From: Pseudomonas hunanensis
GTDB lineage: Bacteria; Pseudomonadota; Gammaproteobacteria; Pseudomonadales; Pseudomonadaceae
Reading direction: 5' to 3'
Assembly: GCF_013393325.1 (NCBI RefSeq)
Contig: NZ_QJRC01000084.1
Location: forward strand, 62,001 to 126,000
DNA length: 64,000 nucleotides
Part shown: piece after piece, positions 9,348-18,301 of the stretch
Layout of the letters: every line of letters begins with the position of its first letter
Numbering within the stretch: the stretch's first letter is position 1
The notes under the pieces: model-generated
Databases searched by the model: none
What the model saw: the letters and a program-made list of their open reading frames with translations, nothing else
What the model was told of the DNA's origin: nothing
Made by a program: the position numbers and the translations under genes

Positions 9348-10064
9348 TCAAGCCACCAGGCTGACTGCCAGCGGCAGGAACACCGCCGTGGCCACGCCCA
9401 TCAGGCTCATCGCCAGCGCGGCAAAGGCGCCGCATTCGTCACTTTCCTGCAGGGCCACCGAAGTGCCCACCGCGTGTGCAGTCACCCCCAGCGACATGCC
9501 GCGCGCCTCGGGGCTGTGCACGCCAAAGCGGCTTAGCAGGGCCGGGCCGAAGATGGCCCCGATTACCCCGGTAATCAGCACGAACACCGCTGCCAGGGCC
9601 GCCACACCGCCAATTTGCTCGGCGACCAGCATGGCGATCGGCGAGGTGACCGACTTTGGCGCCATGGTCATCAGGATCATGTGCTCGGCACCGAACCACC
9701 AGCCCAGCACCAGGCAACAGAGCGTGGCGAACAGGCCTCCGACTACCAGCGTAGTAAATGTCGGCCAGAACAGCTGGCGGATACGCCGTAGGTTGAGATA
9801 GAGCGGTACAGCCAAGGCCACGGTGGCGGGCCCCAGCAGGATGTTCATGATTTCGGTGCTCTTGCGGTATTCCCTGTAATCGATGCCACACAACAGCAGC
9901 ACACCGATCACCAGCAACATCGATACCAGTACAGGTTGCAGGAAGATCCAGCGGGTTTTCTCGTAGGCTGCCAGCACCACCTGGTAGGCCCCAAGGGTGA
10001 TGCCGATGCCGAACAACGGGTGATGCACGACCGCATCGAGTGCACCTTGCCAGTCGAGCATCAT
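9348..10064 (-). CDS. lrgB: LrgB/CidB-family membrane protein
   Basis: Polytopic inner membrane protein of 238 residues with about eight hydrophobic segments. The conserved core (MTMAPKSVTSPIAMLVAEQIGG and SLGVTAHAVGTSVAL) is diagnostic of the LrgB/CidB/YohK family, which works with a holin-like LrgA/CidA partner in control of murein hydrolase activity or in pyruvate/small-acid export in other bacteria. Its ATG overlaps the lrgA stop by four bases (ATGA), so the two are translationally coupled. Confidence 0.93.
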   Translation of the reverse strand: MMLDWQGALDAVVHHPLFGIGITLGAYQVVLAAYEKTRWIFLQPVLVSMLLVIGVLLLCGIDYREYRKSTEIMNILLGPATVALAVPLYLNLRRIRQLFWPTFTTLVVGGLFATLCCLVLGWWFGAEHMILMTMAPKSVTSPIAMLVAEQIGGVAALAAVFVLITGVIGAIFGPALLSRFGVHSPEARGMSLGVTAHAVGTSVALQESDECGAFAALAMSLMGVATAVFLPLAVSLVA

Positions 10065-10423
10065 GGCTGCTCCTCACGCTTGCCCTGGCGATGGATGAGC
10101 TTTTGCATCAGCACACCGACGAACACCAGGGTCATCAGACAAGAAATCAGCAAGGCCCCGGCAATCGCCCAGAAGTCGGCGGCAATGTCCTTGGCATACA
10201 CCATCACCCCCACTGCCGGCGGCACCAGCAACAGCGGCAAGTAGCGCAACAGGCTACTGGCGGCCTCGTTCAGCGGCTTGCCCACCTCGCCGCGAGCCAT
10301 GAGGAAGAACAGCAGCAACAACAGGCCGATGATCGGCCCAGGCAAGAACGGCACAAACAGGTGATTGATCGCCGTCCCCAAAAGCTGGAACAGCACCAGC
10401 CAGGTCAAACCACGCAACAGCAT
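10061..10423 (-). CDS. lrgA: LrgA/CidA-family holin-like protein
   Basis: Small membrane protein of about 120 residues with four hydrophobic segments and the family signature PFLPGPIIGLLLLLFFL. First gene of the lrgA-lrgB-LON operon. The ATG at 10423 is preferred to the one at 10429 because the GGGAG ribosome-binding sequence abuts the upstream ATG but is six bases from the second. Related proteins form oligomeric pores in the inner membrane; the physiological role in pseudomonads is unsettled. Divergent from the MaoC hydratase. Confidence 0.93.
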   Translation of the reverse strand: MLLRGLTWLVLFQLLGTAINHLFVPFLPGPIIGLLLLLFFLMARGEVGKPLNEAASSLLRYLPLLLVPPAVGVMVYAKDIAADFWAIAGALLISCLMTLVFVGVLMQKLIHRQGKREEQP

Positions 10424-10566
10424 AAGCATCTCCCTCGGGCATGGCCGCCATTATAAGCACGCGCGGCTATAGACCGATATTCGCCGAAAAGCAGGCAACT
10501 TGACTGAAACGGTTCGCCGTGCTGATCTTGCACTTTCGTACCAACTGACAACCCGGAGAGTCCGCG

Positions 10567-11022
10567 ATGCCCTATGTACCGGTTACAGAGCTTTCGCAGT
10601 ACGTTGGTAAGGAACTGGGCCGCTCTGCCTGGCTGAAGATCGACCAGCAGCGCATCAACCTGTTCGCCGAGGCGACTGGCGACTTCCAGTTCATCCATGT
10701 CGACCCTGAAAAAGCGGCAAAAACCCCGTTTGGCGGCACGATCGCCCACGGGTTCCTGACCTTGTCACTGATTCCCAAACTGATCGAGGACATCCTGGTC
10801 CTGCCACAAGGGCTGAAGATGGTGGTGAACTACGGGCTGGACAGCGTGCGCTTCATCCAGCCGGTCAAGGTAGACAGCCAGGTTCGGCTGAAGGTGGACC
10901 TGGCCGAGGTGGTGGAGAAGAAGCCGGGGCAGTGGCTGCTCAAGGCGATTGCCACGCTGGAGATCGACGGCGAAGAAAAGCCTGCTTATATAGCGGAGTC
11001 GCTCTCGCTCTGCTTCGTCTAG
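10567..11022 (+). CDS. MaoC-family (R)-specific enoyl-CoA hydratase
   Basis: Single hot-dog-fold hydratase of 151 residues. The hydratase-2 motif is intact: D39 and H44 in ATGDFQFIHVDPEKA, followed by the conserved TIAHGFLTLSL. Such enzymes hydrate trans-2-enoyl-CoA to (R)-3-hydroxyacyl-CoA and can feed polyhydroxyalkanoate synthesis (PhaJ type) or other acyl-CoA pathways; which one applies cannot be read from the sequence. GGAGAG lies just upstream of the ATG. Monocistronic, followed by REP repeats. Confidence 0.9.
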   Translation: MPYVPVTELSQYVGKELGRSAWLKIDQQRINLFAEATGDFQFIHVDPEKAAKTPFGGTIAHGFLTLSLIPKLIEDILVLPQGLKMVVNYGLDSVRFIQPVKVDSQVRLKVDLAEVVEKKPGQWLLKAIATLEIDGEEKPAYIAESLSLCFV

Positions 11023-11034
11023 GCCGCACGGTAC

Positions 11035-11122
11035 TTGTGGGGGCGGGCTCACCCGCGAAGCATCCGCTGCGTGGCATGGCACCGGCGTTGCCGGTGTTCG
11101 CGGCTAAAGCCGCTCCCACAGG
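11035..11122. repeat. REP pair (REPIN-like), convergent
   Basis: Two REP-type elements in opposite orientation: the left one (11036-11062) reads on the minus strand as TTCGCGGGTGAGCCCGCC followed by CCCAC, the right one (11098-11122) as TTCGCGGCTAAAGCCGCTCC. Each contains its own short hairpin, and both carry the GCTCCCACA tail typical of P. putida REPs. They fill most of the 201-base gap between the MaoC gene and prmA. Confidence 0.8.
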
Positions 11123-11223
11123 GTGTGCGCCCGGCCTCCTCTACAAACCCTGCGCACTCGCGTAAACTGCCAGCCTTCGCGCAGCCAAGGGCTGCCCCTG
11201 TCGATTTACCAAAGGTGCCCGCC

Positions 11224-12102
11224 ATGCCCTGGCTGCAAGTACGCCTGGCCATCAGCCCGGAACAAGCCGAAACCTACGAAGACGCCCTGCTTGAAGTAGG
11301 CGCCGTCTCGGTCACGTTCATGGATGCCGAAGATCAACCGATCTTCGAACCCGACCTCAACACCACACCGCTGTGGTCGCACACCCACCTGCTGGCCCTG
11401 TTCGAGGCCGATGCCGACCCAGAGCAGGTGTTCGCCCACCTGCGCTTGCTGACTGGCGCCGAGCTGCCCGAACACCAAGCCGAGGTGATCGAGGACCAGG
11501 ACTGGGAACGCAGCTGGATGGACAACTTCCAGCCGATGCGCTTCGGCCGCCGTCTGTGGATCGTGCCTAGCTGGCACGAAGCCCCGGAAAAAGATGCCGT
11601 CAACCTGTTGCTCGACCCAGGCCTGGCCTTCGGTACCGGCACCCACCCCACCACGGCTCTGTGCCTGGAATGGCTCGACGGCCAGCAACTCGACGGCACC
11701 CAGGTGCTGGACTTTGGCTGCGGCTCGGGCATCCTCGCCATCGCCGCACTGCTGCTGGGCGCCCGTGAAGCGGTAGGCACCGACATCGACGTGCAGGCCA
11801 TCGAGGCTTCGCGCGACAATGCCCAGCGCAACGGCGTTGCCGATGAGAAGCTGGCACTGTACCTGCCCGAGCACATGCCAGCGATGCAGGCCGACGTACT
11901 GGTCGCCAACATCCTCGCCGGCCCACTGGTGTCGCTGGCACCGCAGTTGTCCGGCCTGGTTCGCCCAGGTGGCCTGCTGGCGCTGTCGGGTATCCTTGCC
12001 GAGCAGGGCGAGGAAGTAGCCGCCGCCTACGCCGCCGACTTTGATCTGGACCCTATCGTCGTGCGCGACGGCTGGGTGCGCATCAGTGGTCGGCGCCGCT
12101 AA
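11224..12102 (+). CDS. prmA: Ribosomal protein L11 methyltransferase
   Basis: SAM-dependent methyltransferase of 292 residues that trimethylates L11 lysines and its N-terminus. The N-terminal L11-binding domain ([22 protein letters not shown]) is followed by the Rossmann domain with motif [16 protein letters not shown] and post-motif [16 protein letters not shown] (NPP-like catalytic loop as NIL). The ATG at 11224 gives the family length; the reading frame is open further upstream only through the REP region. Followed at 42 bases by the DUF3426 gene, a common pairing. Confidence 0.96.
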   Translation: MPWLQVRLAISPEQAETYEDALLEVGAVSVTFMDAEDQPIFEPDLNTTPLWSHTHLLALFEADADPEQVFAHLRLLTGAELPEHQAEVIEDQDWERSWMDNFQPMRFGRRLWIVPSWHEAPEKDAVNLLLDPGLAFGTGTHPTTALCLEWLDGQQLDGTQVLDFGCGSGILAIAALLLGAREAVGTDIDVQAIEASRDNAQRNGVADEKLALYLPEHMPAMQADVLVANILAGPLVSLAPQLSGLVRPGGLLALSGILAEQGEEVAAAYAADFDLDPIVVRDGWVRISGRRR

Positions 12103-12144
12103 GCGGGCCTAGAATACTTTTCTGCACAGCTCCCGGATTGCCGC

Positions 12145-13506
12145 ATGACCGACAGTTTCGTCACCCAGTGCCCGCATTGCCAGACCAGCTTTCGCGTCAC
12201 CCACCACCAGCTGAGCGTGGCCCGTGGCGTGGTGCGCTGCGGTCACTGCCTGCAGGTGTTCAACGCCGCCAAGCAGTTGCTGGAGCAGAACCGTGCCGGT
12301 ACCGCCAGCGCGGCTGCGGCACCTGCGCCGGCACCTGCCGCGCCTGCCGAGCCGCTGATCGAGCCTGCCAGTACCCCTGAGCCTACCGTCGAAGTACGCA
12401 GCAGTACCCTTGACCAGGACTGGGCGCTTACCGCCCAGGCGCTGGACGAGCTTGACCTCGACAAGGAACTGGAACGCCTGGAGCGTCGCGGCCAAACCGC
12501 CCCGACACGCCCGGCCAGCCAGGATGACGGGCTGCAGGCACGGCGCGACGAACTGCACCTGGACGAGCACGCAGACGACCTGTTCGGCACGGCCACCGAT
12601 GAGCCCTTCGAGCAGCAGCACCCGGCAGAGCCCGCCCCAGTATTGCTGCAGCCGGAACCCCTTGAGCTGGACCTGGGCCCTGCACCCGGCGAGCGCACCG
12701 AGCCGACCCTGGGCAGCAACCTTGACCTGGACATCGAAGACGAGCCGCCCGCGCACCGCGCGGCCGAAACCGATGAACAGCCCGCATTCGGCGAACCGCT
12801 GCGCGCCAGCGATGACGAAACCCCGGAAAGAGGCCTGAGTGCCCGCGACGATGAGCCGCTGGCGCTGCACCTGTCGGCGCGCGACGACGAACCCGTCGAG
12901 GTACTGCCCGGGGAGCGCCTGGAACCGGGCCTTACCGGCAAAGCCGAACGCCCCTCGCGCAAGGAGCCACTGGTCGACGTGGTCGACGATCCGCTGCAAC
13001 TGGGCTGGGAAAAGCCCGCGCCTAACTGGGGCAAGCGCCTGCTGTGGGGTTTTCTGACCCTGCTGGCCGCCGGCCTGCTGGCGTTTCAGTACGTGTGGTT
13101 CCACTTCGACGAAATGGCCCGCCAGGACCAGTATCGGCCGATCTTCCAGCAAATCTGCCCGATGGTCGGCTGCCAGGTACCCACCCGCGTCGACATTGCC
13201 CGTATCAAGAGCAGCAACCTGGTGGTGCGTAGCCACCCGGACTTCAAGGGCGCATTGATCGTCGACGCGATCATCTACAACCGCGCACCCTTCGCCCAGC
13301 CGTTCCCGCTGCTGGAGCTGCGCTTCGCCGACCTCAATGGCCAGCTGATCGCCAGCCGTCGCTTCAAGCCCAGCGAGTACCTGTCCGGCGAACTGGCAGG
13401 GCGTGGCGAAATGCCCAGCCAGACGCCAATCCACATCGCCCTGGACATCCTCGACCCGGGGCCGAAGGCCGTGAATTACAGCCTGAGCTTCCGTTCGCCG
13501 GAATGA
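12145..13506 (+). CDS. Zinc-ribbon / DUF3426 membrane protein
   Basis: A 453-residue protein of unknown function with three parts. An N-terminal zinc ribbon has C9, C12, C32 and C35 (CPHC...CGHC, MJ0042 type). A long acidic, Ala/Pro/Glu-rich linker (about 55-290) contains a short repeated element SARDDEP. One transmembrane helix (about 298-318) precedes a C-terminal DUF3426 domain (about 320-450). The topology suggests a cytoplasmic zinc ribbon and a periplasmic DUF3426 domain. It is conserved between prmA and dusB-fis in pseudomonads, but I know of no assigned role. Confidence 0.9.
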   Translation: MTDSFVTQCPHCQTSFRVTHHQLSVARGVVRCGHCLQVFNAAKQLLEQNRAGTASAAAAPAPAPAAPAEPLIEPASTPEPTVEVRSSTLDQDWALTAQALDELDLDKELERLERRGQTAPTRPASQDDGLQARRDELHLDEHADDLFGTATDEPFEQQHPAEPAPVLLQPEPLELDLGPAPGERTEPTLGSNLDLDIEDEPPAHRAAETDEQPAFGEPLRASDDETPERGLSARDDEPLALHLSARDDEPVEVLPGERLEPGLTGKAERPSRKEPLVDVVDDPLQLGWEKPAPNWGKRLLWGFLTLLAAGLLAFQYVWFHFDEMARQDQYRPIFQQICPMVGCQVPTRVDIARIKSSNLVVRSHPDFKGALIVDAIIYNRAPFAQPFPLLELRFADLNGQLIASRRFKPSEYLSGELAGRGEMPSQTPIHIALDILDPGPKAVNYSLSFRSPE

Positions 13507-13681
13507 AGGGCCGGCTTGCCGGGGGCTGCAACACAGTAACAAGCCCCCGCGCTTACCAAATGTCATAAGCCGACAACTGTTCAGATTTTATCCAAATCCA
13601 TCTTTATCCGGTCACCGAGAGCGGGTATCATGCCAACCCTTTTTCGAACTCCAAGATTCGGCCCCACAACAGGGATCACCT

Positions 13682-14695
13682 ATGTCGGCGGTACGCATCG
13701 GCCAATACACACTACGTAACAACCTGATCCTCGCGCCCATGGCCGGGGTCACGGACCAGCCTTTCCGTACACTTTGCCAGCGCCTGGGCGCCGGCATGGT
13801 GGTGTCGGAAATGGTCAGCAGCGACATGAGCCTGTGGAACAGCCGCAAGTCGAGCCTGCGCCGCATCCATGAAGGCGATCCCGAGCCACGCTCGGTGCAG
13901 ATCGCCGGCGGTGATGCGCAGATGATGGCGGCGGCGGCGAAGGCCAACGTCGAAGCGGGTGCCCAGATCATCGATATCAACATGGGCTGCCCGGCAAAAA
14001 AAGTCTGCAACAAAGCTGCAGGCTCTGCTTTATTGAGAGATGAAGCCTTGGTCAGTGAGATCCTCCATGCCGTGGTCGGCGCTGTGGACGTTCCGGTGAC
14101 CCTGAAGATCCGCACCGGCTGGGACCGGGCGAACAAAAACGGCCTGAACGTGGCGAAGATCGCTGAACAGGCCGGCATCCAGGCGCTGGCGGTGCATGGC
14201 CGCACACGCGCCGACCTGTACACCGGCGATGCCGAATACGACACCATCGCTGCCATCAAGCAGGCGGTGTCAATCCCGGTTTTTGCCAACGGCGATATCA
14301 CTTCGCCAGAAAAGGCCCGAGCGGTGCTGGACGCCACCGGGGTCGATGGCCTGCTGATTGGCCGGGCTGCCCAGGGGCGGCCATGGATCTTTCGCGAGAT
14401 CGAGCATTACCTGCGCACTGGCGAACATTTGCCAGCGCCGCAGCTGGACGAAGTGGAACGCATCCTGCTGGAGCACCTGGCCGCGCTGCATGCCTTCTAT
14501 GGCGATGTGATGGGCGTTCGTATCGCCCGCAAGCACGTTGGCTGGTACCTGGCAACACGACCCGGCGGCAAGGAGTTTCGCTCCCGGTTCAACGCTTTGG
14601 AAGACACACAAGCGCAGTGCGCCAACGTTCGCGCGTTTTTCAGCGAACGTCGACAGAGCCTTGAGACAGAGGACGGACAAGGGGTGGCCGCATGA
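13682..14695 (+). CDS. dusB: tRNA-dihydrouridine synthase B
   Basis: FMN-dependent reductase of 337 residues that makes dihydrouridine in the tRNA D-loop (U17 in E. coli DusB). Signature stretches are [57 protein letters not shown] (with the catalytic cysteine in the CP/KKVC region) and HGRTRADLY. The dusB-fis pair is conserved across gammaproteobacteria. The ATG of fis overlaps the dusB stop (ATGA), so Fis translation depends on dusB transcription. The 175 bases upstream (13507-13681) are comparatively AT-rich and presumably carry the promoter. Confidence 0.97.
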   Translation: MSAVRIGQYTLRNNLILAPMAGVTDQPFRTLCQRLGAGMVVSEMVSSDMSLWNSRKSSLRRIHEGDPEPRSVQIAGGDAQMMAAAAKANVEAGAQIIDINMGCPAKKVCNKAAGSALLRDEALVSEILHAVVGAVDVPVTLKIRTGWDRANKNGLNVAKIAEQAGIQALAVHGRTRADLYTGDAEYDTIAAIKQAVSIPVFANGDITSPEKARAVLDATGVDGLLIGRAAQGRPWIFREIEHYLRTGEHLPAPQLDEVERILLEHLAALHAFYGDVMGVRIARKHVGWYLATRPGGKEFRSRFNALEDTQAQCANVRAFFSERRQSLETEDGQGVAA

Positions 14696-15012
14696 CGATG
14701 ATGACCGAGACATTTGTGAGTGGAACAACGCCCGTGAGCGACAACGCCAACCTGAAACAGCACCTCAACACGCCGAGCGAAGAGGGCCAGACCCTTCGCG
14801 ACAGCGTCGAGAAGGCGCTGCACAACTACTTCGCCCACCTGGAAGGCGCGACCGTGACGGACGTGTACAACCTGGTGCTCTCCGAAGTCGAGGCGCCCCT
14901 GCTCGAAAGCGTGATGAACTACGTGAAGGGCAACCAGACCAAGGCCAGCGAGATGCTCGGGCTGAACCGAGGCACCCTGCGCAAGAAGCTCAAGCAGTAC
15001 GACTTGTTGTAA
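14692..15012 (+). CDS. fis: DNA-binding protein Fis
   Basis: Nucleoid-associated protein of 106 residues. The C-terminal helix-turn-helix is canonical ([20 protein letters not shown]), preceded by the dimer helices. It bends DNA and regulates rRNA, virulence and recombination loci; as a dimer it also acts as an enhancer. The start at 14692 overlaps the dusB stop; internal ATGs follow closely (MTMMTE...), so the exact N-terminus is uncertain by a few residues. Confidence 0.96.
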   Translation: MTMMTETFVSGTTPVSDNANLKQHLNTPSEEGQTLRDSVEKALHNYFAHLEGATVTDVYNLVLSEVEAPLLESVMNYVKGNQTKASEMLGLNRGTLRKKLKQYDLL

Positions 15013-15029
15013 GCCAGAATCCCATCCAG

Positions 15030-15063
15030 AAAAGGCGGCTCCCTGAACAGAGGCGCCTTTTTT
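15030..15063 (+). terminator. Rho-independent terminator after fis
   Basis: An imperfect stem of 12 base pairs with one mismatch (AAAAGGCGGCTC paired with GAGGCGCCTTTT) followed by a T run, 18 bases past the fis stop. The classic form for the dusB-fis operon. Confidence 0.85.
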
Positions 15064-15093
15064 GCTGACTCCACCGCGTTATTGGAACCCGAA

Positions 15094-16701
15094 ATGACCG
15101 ACCAGACTACCCGCCTGCCAGTCCGCCGCGCCCTGATCAGCGTCTCCGACAAGACCGGTATCCTCGAATTCGCCCGTGAGCTGCAGCAGCTCGGTGTCGA
15201 GATCCTGTCCACCGGCGGCACCTACAAGCTGCTCAAGGACAACGGCGTGAACGCGGTGGAAGTGGCCGACTACACCGGCTTCGCCGAAATGATGGATGGC
15301 CGGGTCAAGACCCTGCACCCGAAAATCCACGGCGGCATCCTCGGCCGTCGCGGTACCGACGACGCCATCATGAGCGAGCACGGTATCAAGCCGATCGACC
15401 TGGTTGCGGTCAACCTGTACCCGTTCGAAGCCACCATTTCCAAGCCTGGCTGTGACCTGCCGACCGCCATCGAGAACATCGACATCGGCGGCCCGACCAT
15501 GGTCCGCTCGGCAGCCAAGAACCACAAAGACGTCGCCATCGTGGTCAACGCCAGCGACTACGCCGGCATCGTCGAAGGCCTCAAGGCCGGCGGCCTGACC
15601 TACGCCCAGCGCTTCGACCTGATGCTCAAGGCGTTCGAACACACCGCCGCCTACGACGGCATGATCGCCAACTACATGGGCACCATCGACCAGGCCAAGG
15701 ACACCCTTTCGACTGCCGATCGCAGCGAATTCCCGCGCACCTTCAACAGCCAGTTCGTCAAAGCCCAGGAAATGCGCTACGGCGAAAACCCGCACCAGAG
15801 CGCGGCGTTCTACGTCGAAGCCAAAAAAGGCGAAGCCAGCATTTCCACCGCCATCCAGCTGCAAGGCAAGGAACTGTCGTTCAACAACGTGGCCGACACC
15901 GACGCCGCGCTGGAGTGCGTGAAGAGCTTCGTCAAGCCAGCCTGTGTCATCGTCAAGCACGCCAACCCATGCGGCGTGGCCGTTGTGCCTGAAGAGGAAG
16001 GCGGCATCCGTAAGGCCTACGACCTGGCCTACGCCACCGACACCGAGTCGGCATTCGGCGGCATCATTGCCTTCAACCGCGAACTGGACGGCGAAACCGC
16101 CAAGGCCATCGTCGACCGCCAGTTCGTCGAAGTGATCATCGCCCCGAAAATTTCTCAGGCTGCCCGCGACGTGGTAGCGGCCAAGCAGAACGTACGCCTG
16201 CTGGAGTGCGGCGAGTGGCCAGCCGAGCGCGCTGCCGGCTGGGACTTCAAGCGCGTCAACGGTGGCCTGCTGGTGCAAAGCCGCGATATCGGCATGATCA
16301 CCGCCGATGACCTGAAGATCGTCACCAAGCGTGCCCCGACCGAGCAAGAAATCCACGACCTGGTATTCGCCTGGAAAGTGGCCAAGTTCGTCAAGTCCAA
16401 CGCCATCGTCTACGCCAAGCAGCGCCAGACCATCGGCGTCGGCGCTGGCCAGATGAGCCGCGTCAACTCCGCTCGCATCGCTGCAATCAAGGCCGAGCAT
16501 GCTGGCCTGCAGGTGCAGGGCGCGGTCATGGCATCGGATGCGTTCTTCCCGTTCCGTGATGGCATCGACAATGCGGCTAAAGTGGGTATCAGCGCCGTGA
16601 TCCAGCCGGGTGGCTCGATGCGTGATGCTGAAGTCATTGCCGCTGCCGACGAAGCCGGCATCGCCATGGTGTTCACCGGTATGCGCCACTTCCGCCACTA
16701 A
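15094..16701 (+). CDS. purH: Bifunctional AICAR transformylase / IMP cyclohydrolase
   Basis: Catalyses the last two steps of IMP synthesis. The N-terminal MGS-like IMP cyclohydrolase domain ([44 protein letters not shown]) is about residues 1-200; the C-terminal transformylase domain carries [13 protein letters not shown], the KHANPCGVA segment with the catalytic Lys-His pair, and [10 protein letters not shown]. The length is 535 residues. The ATG at 15094 is chosen over a TTG 12 bases upstream because GGAAC is well placed. It lies between fis and purD, as in other pseudomonads. Confidence 0.97.
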   Translation: MTDQTTRLPVRRALISVSDKTGILEFARELQQLGVEILSTGGTYKLLKDNGVNAVEVADYTGFAEMMDGRVKTLHPKIHGGILGRRGTDDAIMSEHGIKPIDLVAVNLYPFEATISKPGCDLPTAIENIDIGGPTMVRSAAKNHKDVAIVVNASDYAGIVEGLKAGGLTYAQRFDLMLKAFEHTAAYDGMIANYMGTIDQAKDTLSTADRSEFPRTFNSQFVKAQEMRYGENPHQSAAFYVEAKKGEASISTAIQLQGKELSFNNVADTDAALECVKSFVKPACVIVKHANPCGVAVVPEEEGGIRKAYDLAYATDTESAFGGIIAFNRELDGETAKAIVDRQFVEVIIAPKISQAARDVVAAKQNVRLLECGEWPAERAAGWDFKRVNGGLLVQSRDIGMITADDLKIVTKRAPTEQEIHDLVFAWKVAKFVKSNAIVYAKQRQTIGVGAGQMSRVNSARIAAIKAEHAGLQVQGAVMASDAFFPFRDGIDNAAKVGISAVIQPGGSMRDAEVIAAADEAGIAMVFTGMRHFRH

Positions 16702-16725
16702 ATAGTTGTCGGGCCAATCCCGACC

Positions 16726-16830
16726 CTTGTGTCGCGATAGGGCCGCAGAGCGGCCCCAGCAAGTTCTGCTGCGAAGCTGAAACCCAGGGGCCGCTACGCG
16801 CCCCTTTCGCGACACAAGGCCGCTCCTACA
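16726..16830. repeat. Inverted REP elements between purH and purD
   Basis: The left element (16726-16746) and right element (about 16798-16830) face each other; both contain the core TTGTGTCGCGA or its complement, and the right one ends in GGCCGCTCCTACA. The short hairpin GGGCCGC-AGA-GCGGCCC (16740-16756) lies inside. A separate small stem (GTCGGG...CCCGAC, about 16708-16723) directly follows the purH stop. Confidence 0.75.
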
Positions 16831-16870
16831 GAAAGCGGGATCGGCGCCAAACAGAATTCGAGGTTTTGAC

Positions 16871-18166
16871 ATGAAAGTTTTGATCATCGGTAGCGGCGGC
16901 CGTGAGCACGCCCTGGCCTGGAAAGTCGCCCAGGACCCACGCGTGGAAAAAGTCTTCGTTGCCCCTGGCAACGCCGGCACCGCCATTGAAGCCAAGTGCG
17001 AGAACGTCGCCATCGACGTCTGCGCCCTGGAGCAACTGGCCGACTTCGCCGAGAAAAACGTCGACCTGACCATCGTCGGCCCGGAAGCGCCACTGGTCAT
17101 CGGTGTGGTCGACCTGTTCCGCAGCCGTGGCCTGGACTGCTTCGGCCCAACCAAGGGCGCGGCCCAGCTGGAAGGTTCCAAGGCCTTTACCAAGGACTTC
17201 CTGGCGCGTCACAAGATCCCGACCGCCGACTACCAGAACTTCACCGAAATCGAACCGGCCCTGGCCTACCTGCAGGAAAAAGGCGCGCCGATCGTGATCA
17301 AGGCCGACGGCCTGGCCGCGGGCAAGGGCGTGATCGTCGCCATGACCCTGGACGAAGCCGAAGCCGCCGTGCGTGACATGCTGGCTGGCAACGCCTTCGG
17401 TGAAGCCGGTTCGCGTGTGGTGATCGAAGAGTTCCTCGACGGCGAGGAAGCCAGCTTCATCGTCATGGTCGACGGCCACAACGTGCTGCCCATGGCCACC
17501 AGCCAGGACCACAAGCGCGTCGGCGACCAGGACACCGGCCCGAACACCGGCGGCATGGGTGCCTACTCCCCTGCCCCGGTGGTTACTGCCGACGTGCACC
17601 AGCGCGTGATGGACCAGGTGATCTGGCCAACCGTGCGCGGCATGGCCGAGGAAGGCAACGTCTACACTGGCTTCCTCTATGCCGGCCTGATGATCGACAA
17701 AGCGGGCAACCCCAAGGTCATCGAGTTCAACTGCCGCTTCGGCGACCCAGAGACCCAGCCAGTCATGCTGCGCCTGGAGTCGAGCCTGGTGTTGTTGATC
17801 GAAGCTGCCTTCGCCAAAGCGCTGGACAAGGTCGAAGCACAGTGGGACCCGCGCCCGAGCCTGGGCGTGGTCCTGGCCGCCGGCGGTTACCCAGGTGACT
17901 ATGCCAAGGGCGACGTGATCAACGGTCTGGACGCTGCCGCGAAGATCGAAGGCAAGGTGTTCCATGCCGGTACCGCGCTCAAGGATGGCCAGGTGACCAC
18001 CAACGGTGGGCGCGTGCTGTGTGCCACCGCCATGGGCAGTACTGTCGCCGACGCGCAGCAGCAGGCTTATCGCCTGGCCAAGGAAGTCAGCTGGAACGGC
18101 AGTTTCTACCGTACCGACATCGGCTATCGGGCCATCGCCCGCGAGCGCGGTGAGCACCAGCAGTAA
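16871..18166 (+). CDS. purD: Phosphoribosylamine-glycine ligase
   Basis: ATP-grasp enzyme of 431 residues that joins glycine to 5-phosphoribosylamine to give GAR, step two of purine synthesis. The N domain begins KVLIIGSGGREHALAWK; the ATP-grasp loop is VIKADGLAAGKGVIVA; substrate and metal sites lie in FNCRFGDPETQPVMLRL. Full length. Downstream of purH but separated by 169 bases of REP sequence, so it may have its own promoter. Confidence 0.97.
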   Translation: MKVLIIGSGGREHALAWKVAQDPRVEKVFVAPGNAGTAIEAKCENVAIDVCALEQLADFAEKNVDLTIVGPEAPLVIGVVDLFRSRGLDCFGPTKGAAQLEGSKAFTKDFLARHKIPTADYQNFTEIEPALAYLQEKGAPIVIKADGLAAGKGVIVAMTLDEAEAAVRDMLAGNAFGEAGSRVVIEEFLDGEEASFIVMVDGHNVLPMATSQDHKRVGDQDTGPNTGGMGAYSPAPVVTADVHQRVMDQVIWPTVRGMAEEGNVYTGFLYAGLMIDKAGNPKVIEFNCRFGDPETQPVMLRLESSLVLLIEAAFAKALDKVEAQWDPRPSLGVVLAAGGYPGDYAKGDVINGLDAAAKIEGKVFHAGTALKDGQVTTNGGRVLCATAMGSTVADAQQQAYRLAKEVSWNGSFYRTDIGYRAIARERGEHQQ

Positions 18167-18301
18167 GAAACACCGGAATGCCGCAGCACTTTCAGGCTGT
18201 GGCATCCGGCTCGTCGACAGGGCCCGGCATGGGCCTTGCCTTCGACTTGGCGCGCCGCGCATAGTTAGTACCCGGCACATCGGCTAAGAAGGGATTTCGT
18301 A

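Noticed and set aside
10430..10566. Regulatory sites between lrgA and the MaoC gene
   Set aside because: Promoters must exist in this divergent gap, but no -35/-10 pair or operator was clear enough to report.
15079..17193. A 704-codon minus-strand frame spanning purH and purD
   Set aside because: Antisense to two well-supported genes and crosses their REP-filled gap; composition is typical of a shadow frame.
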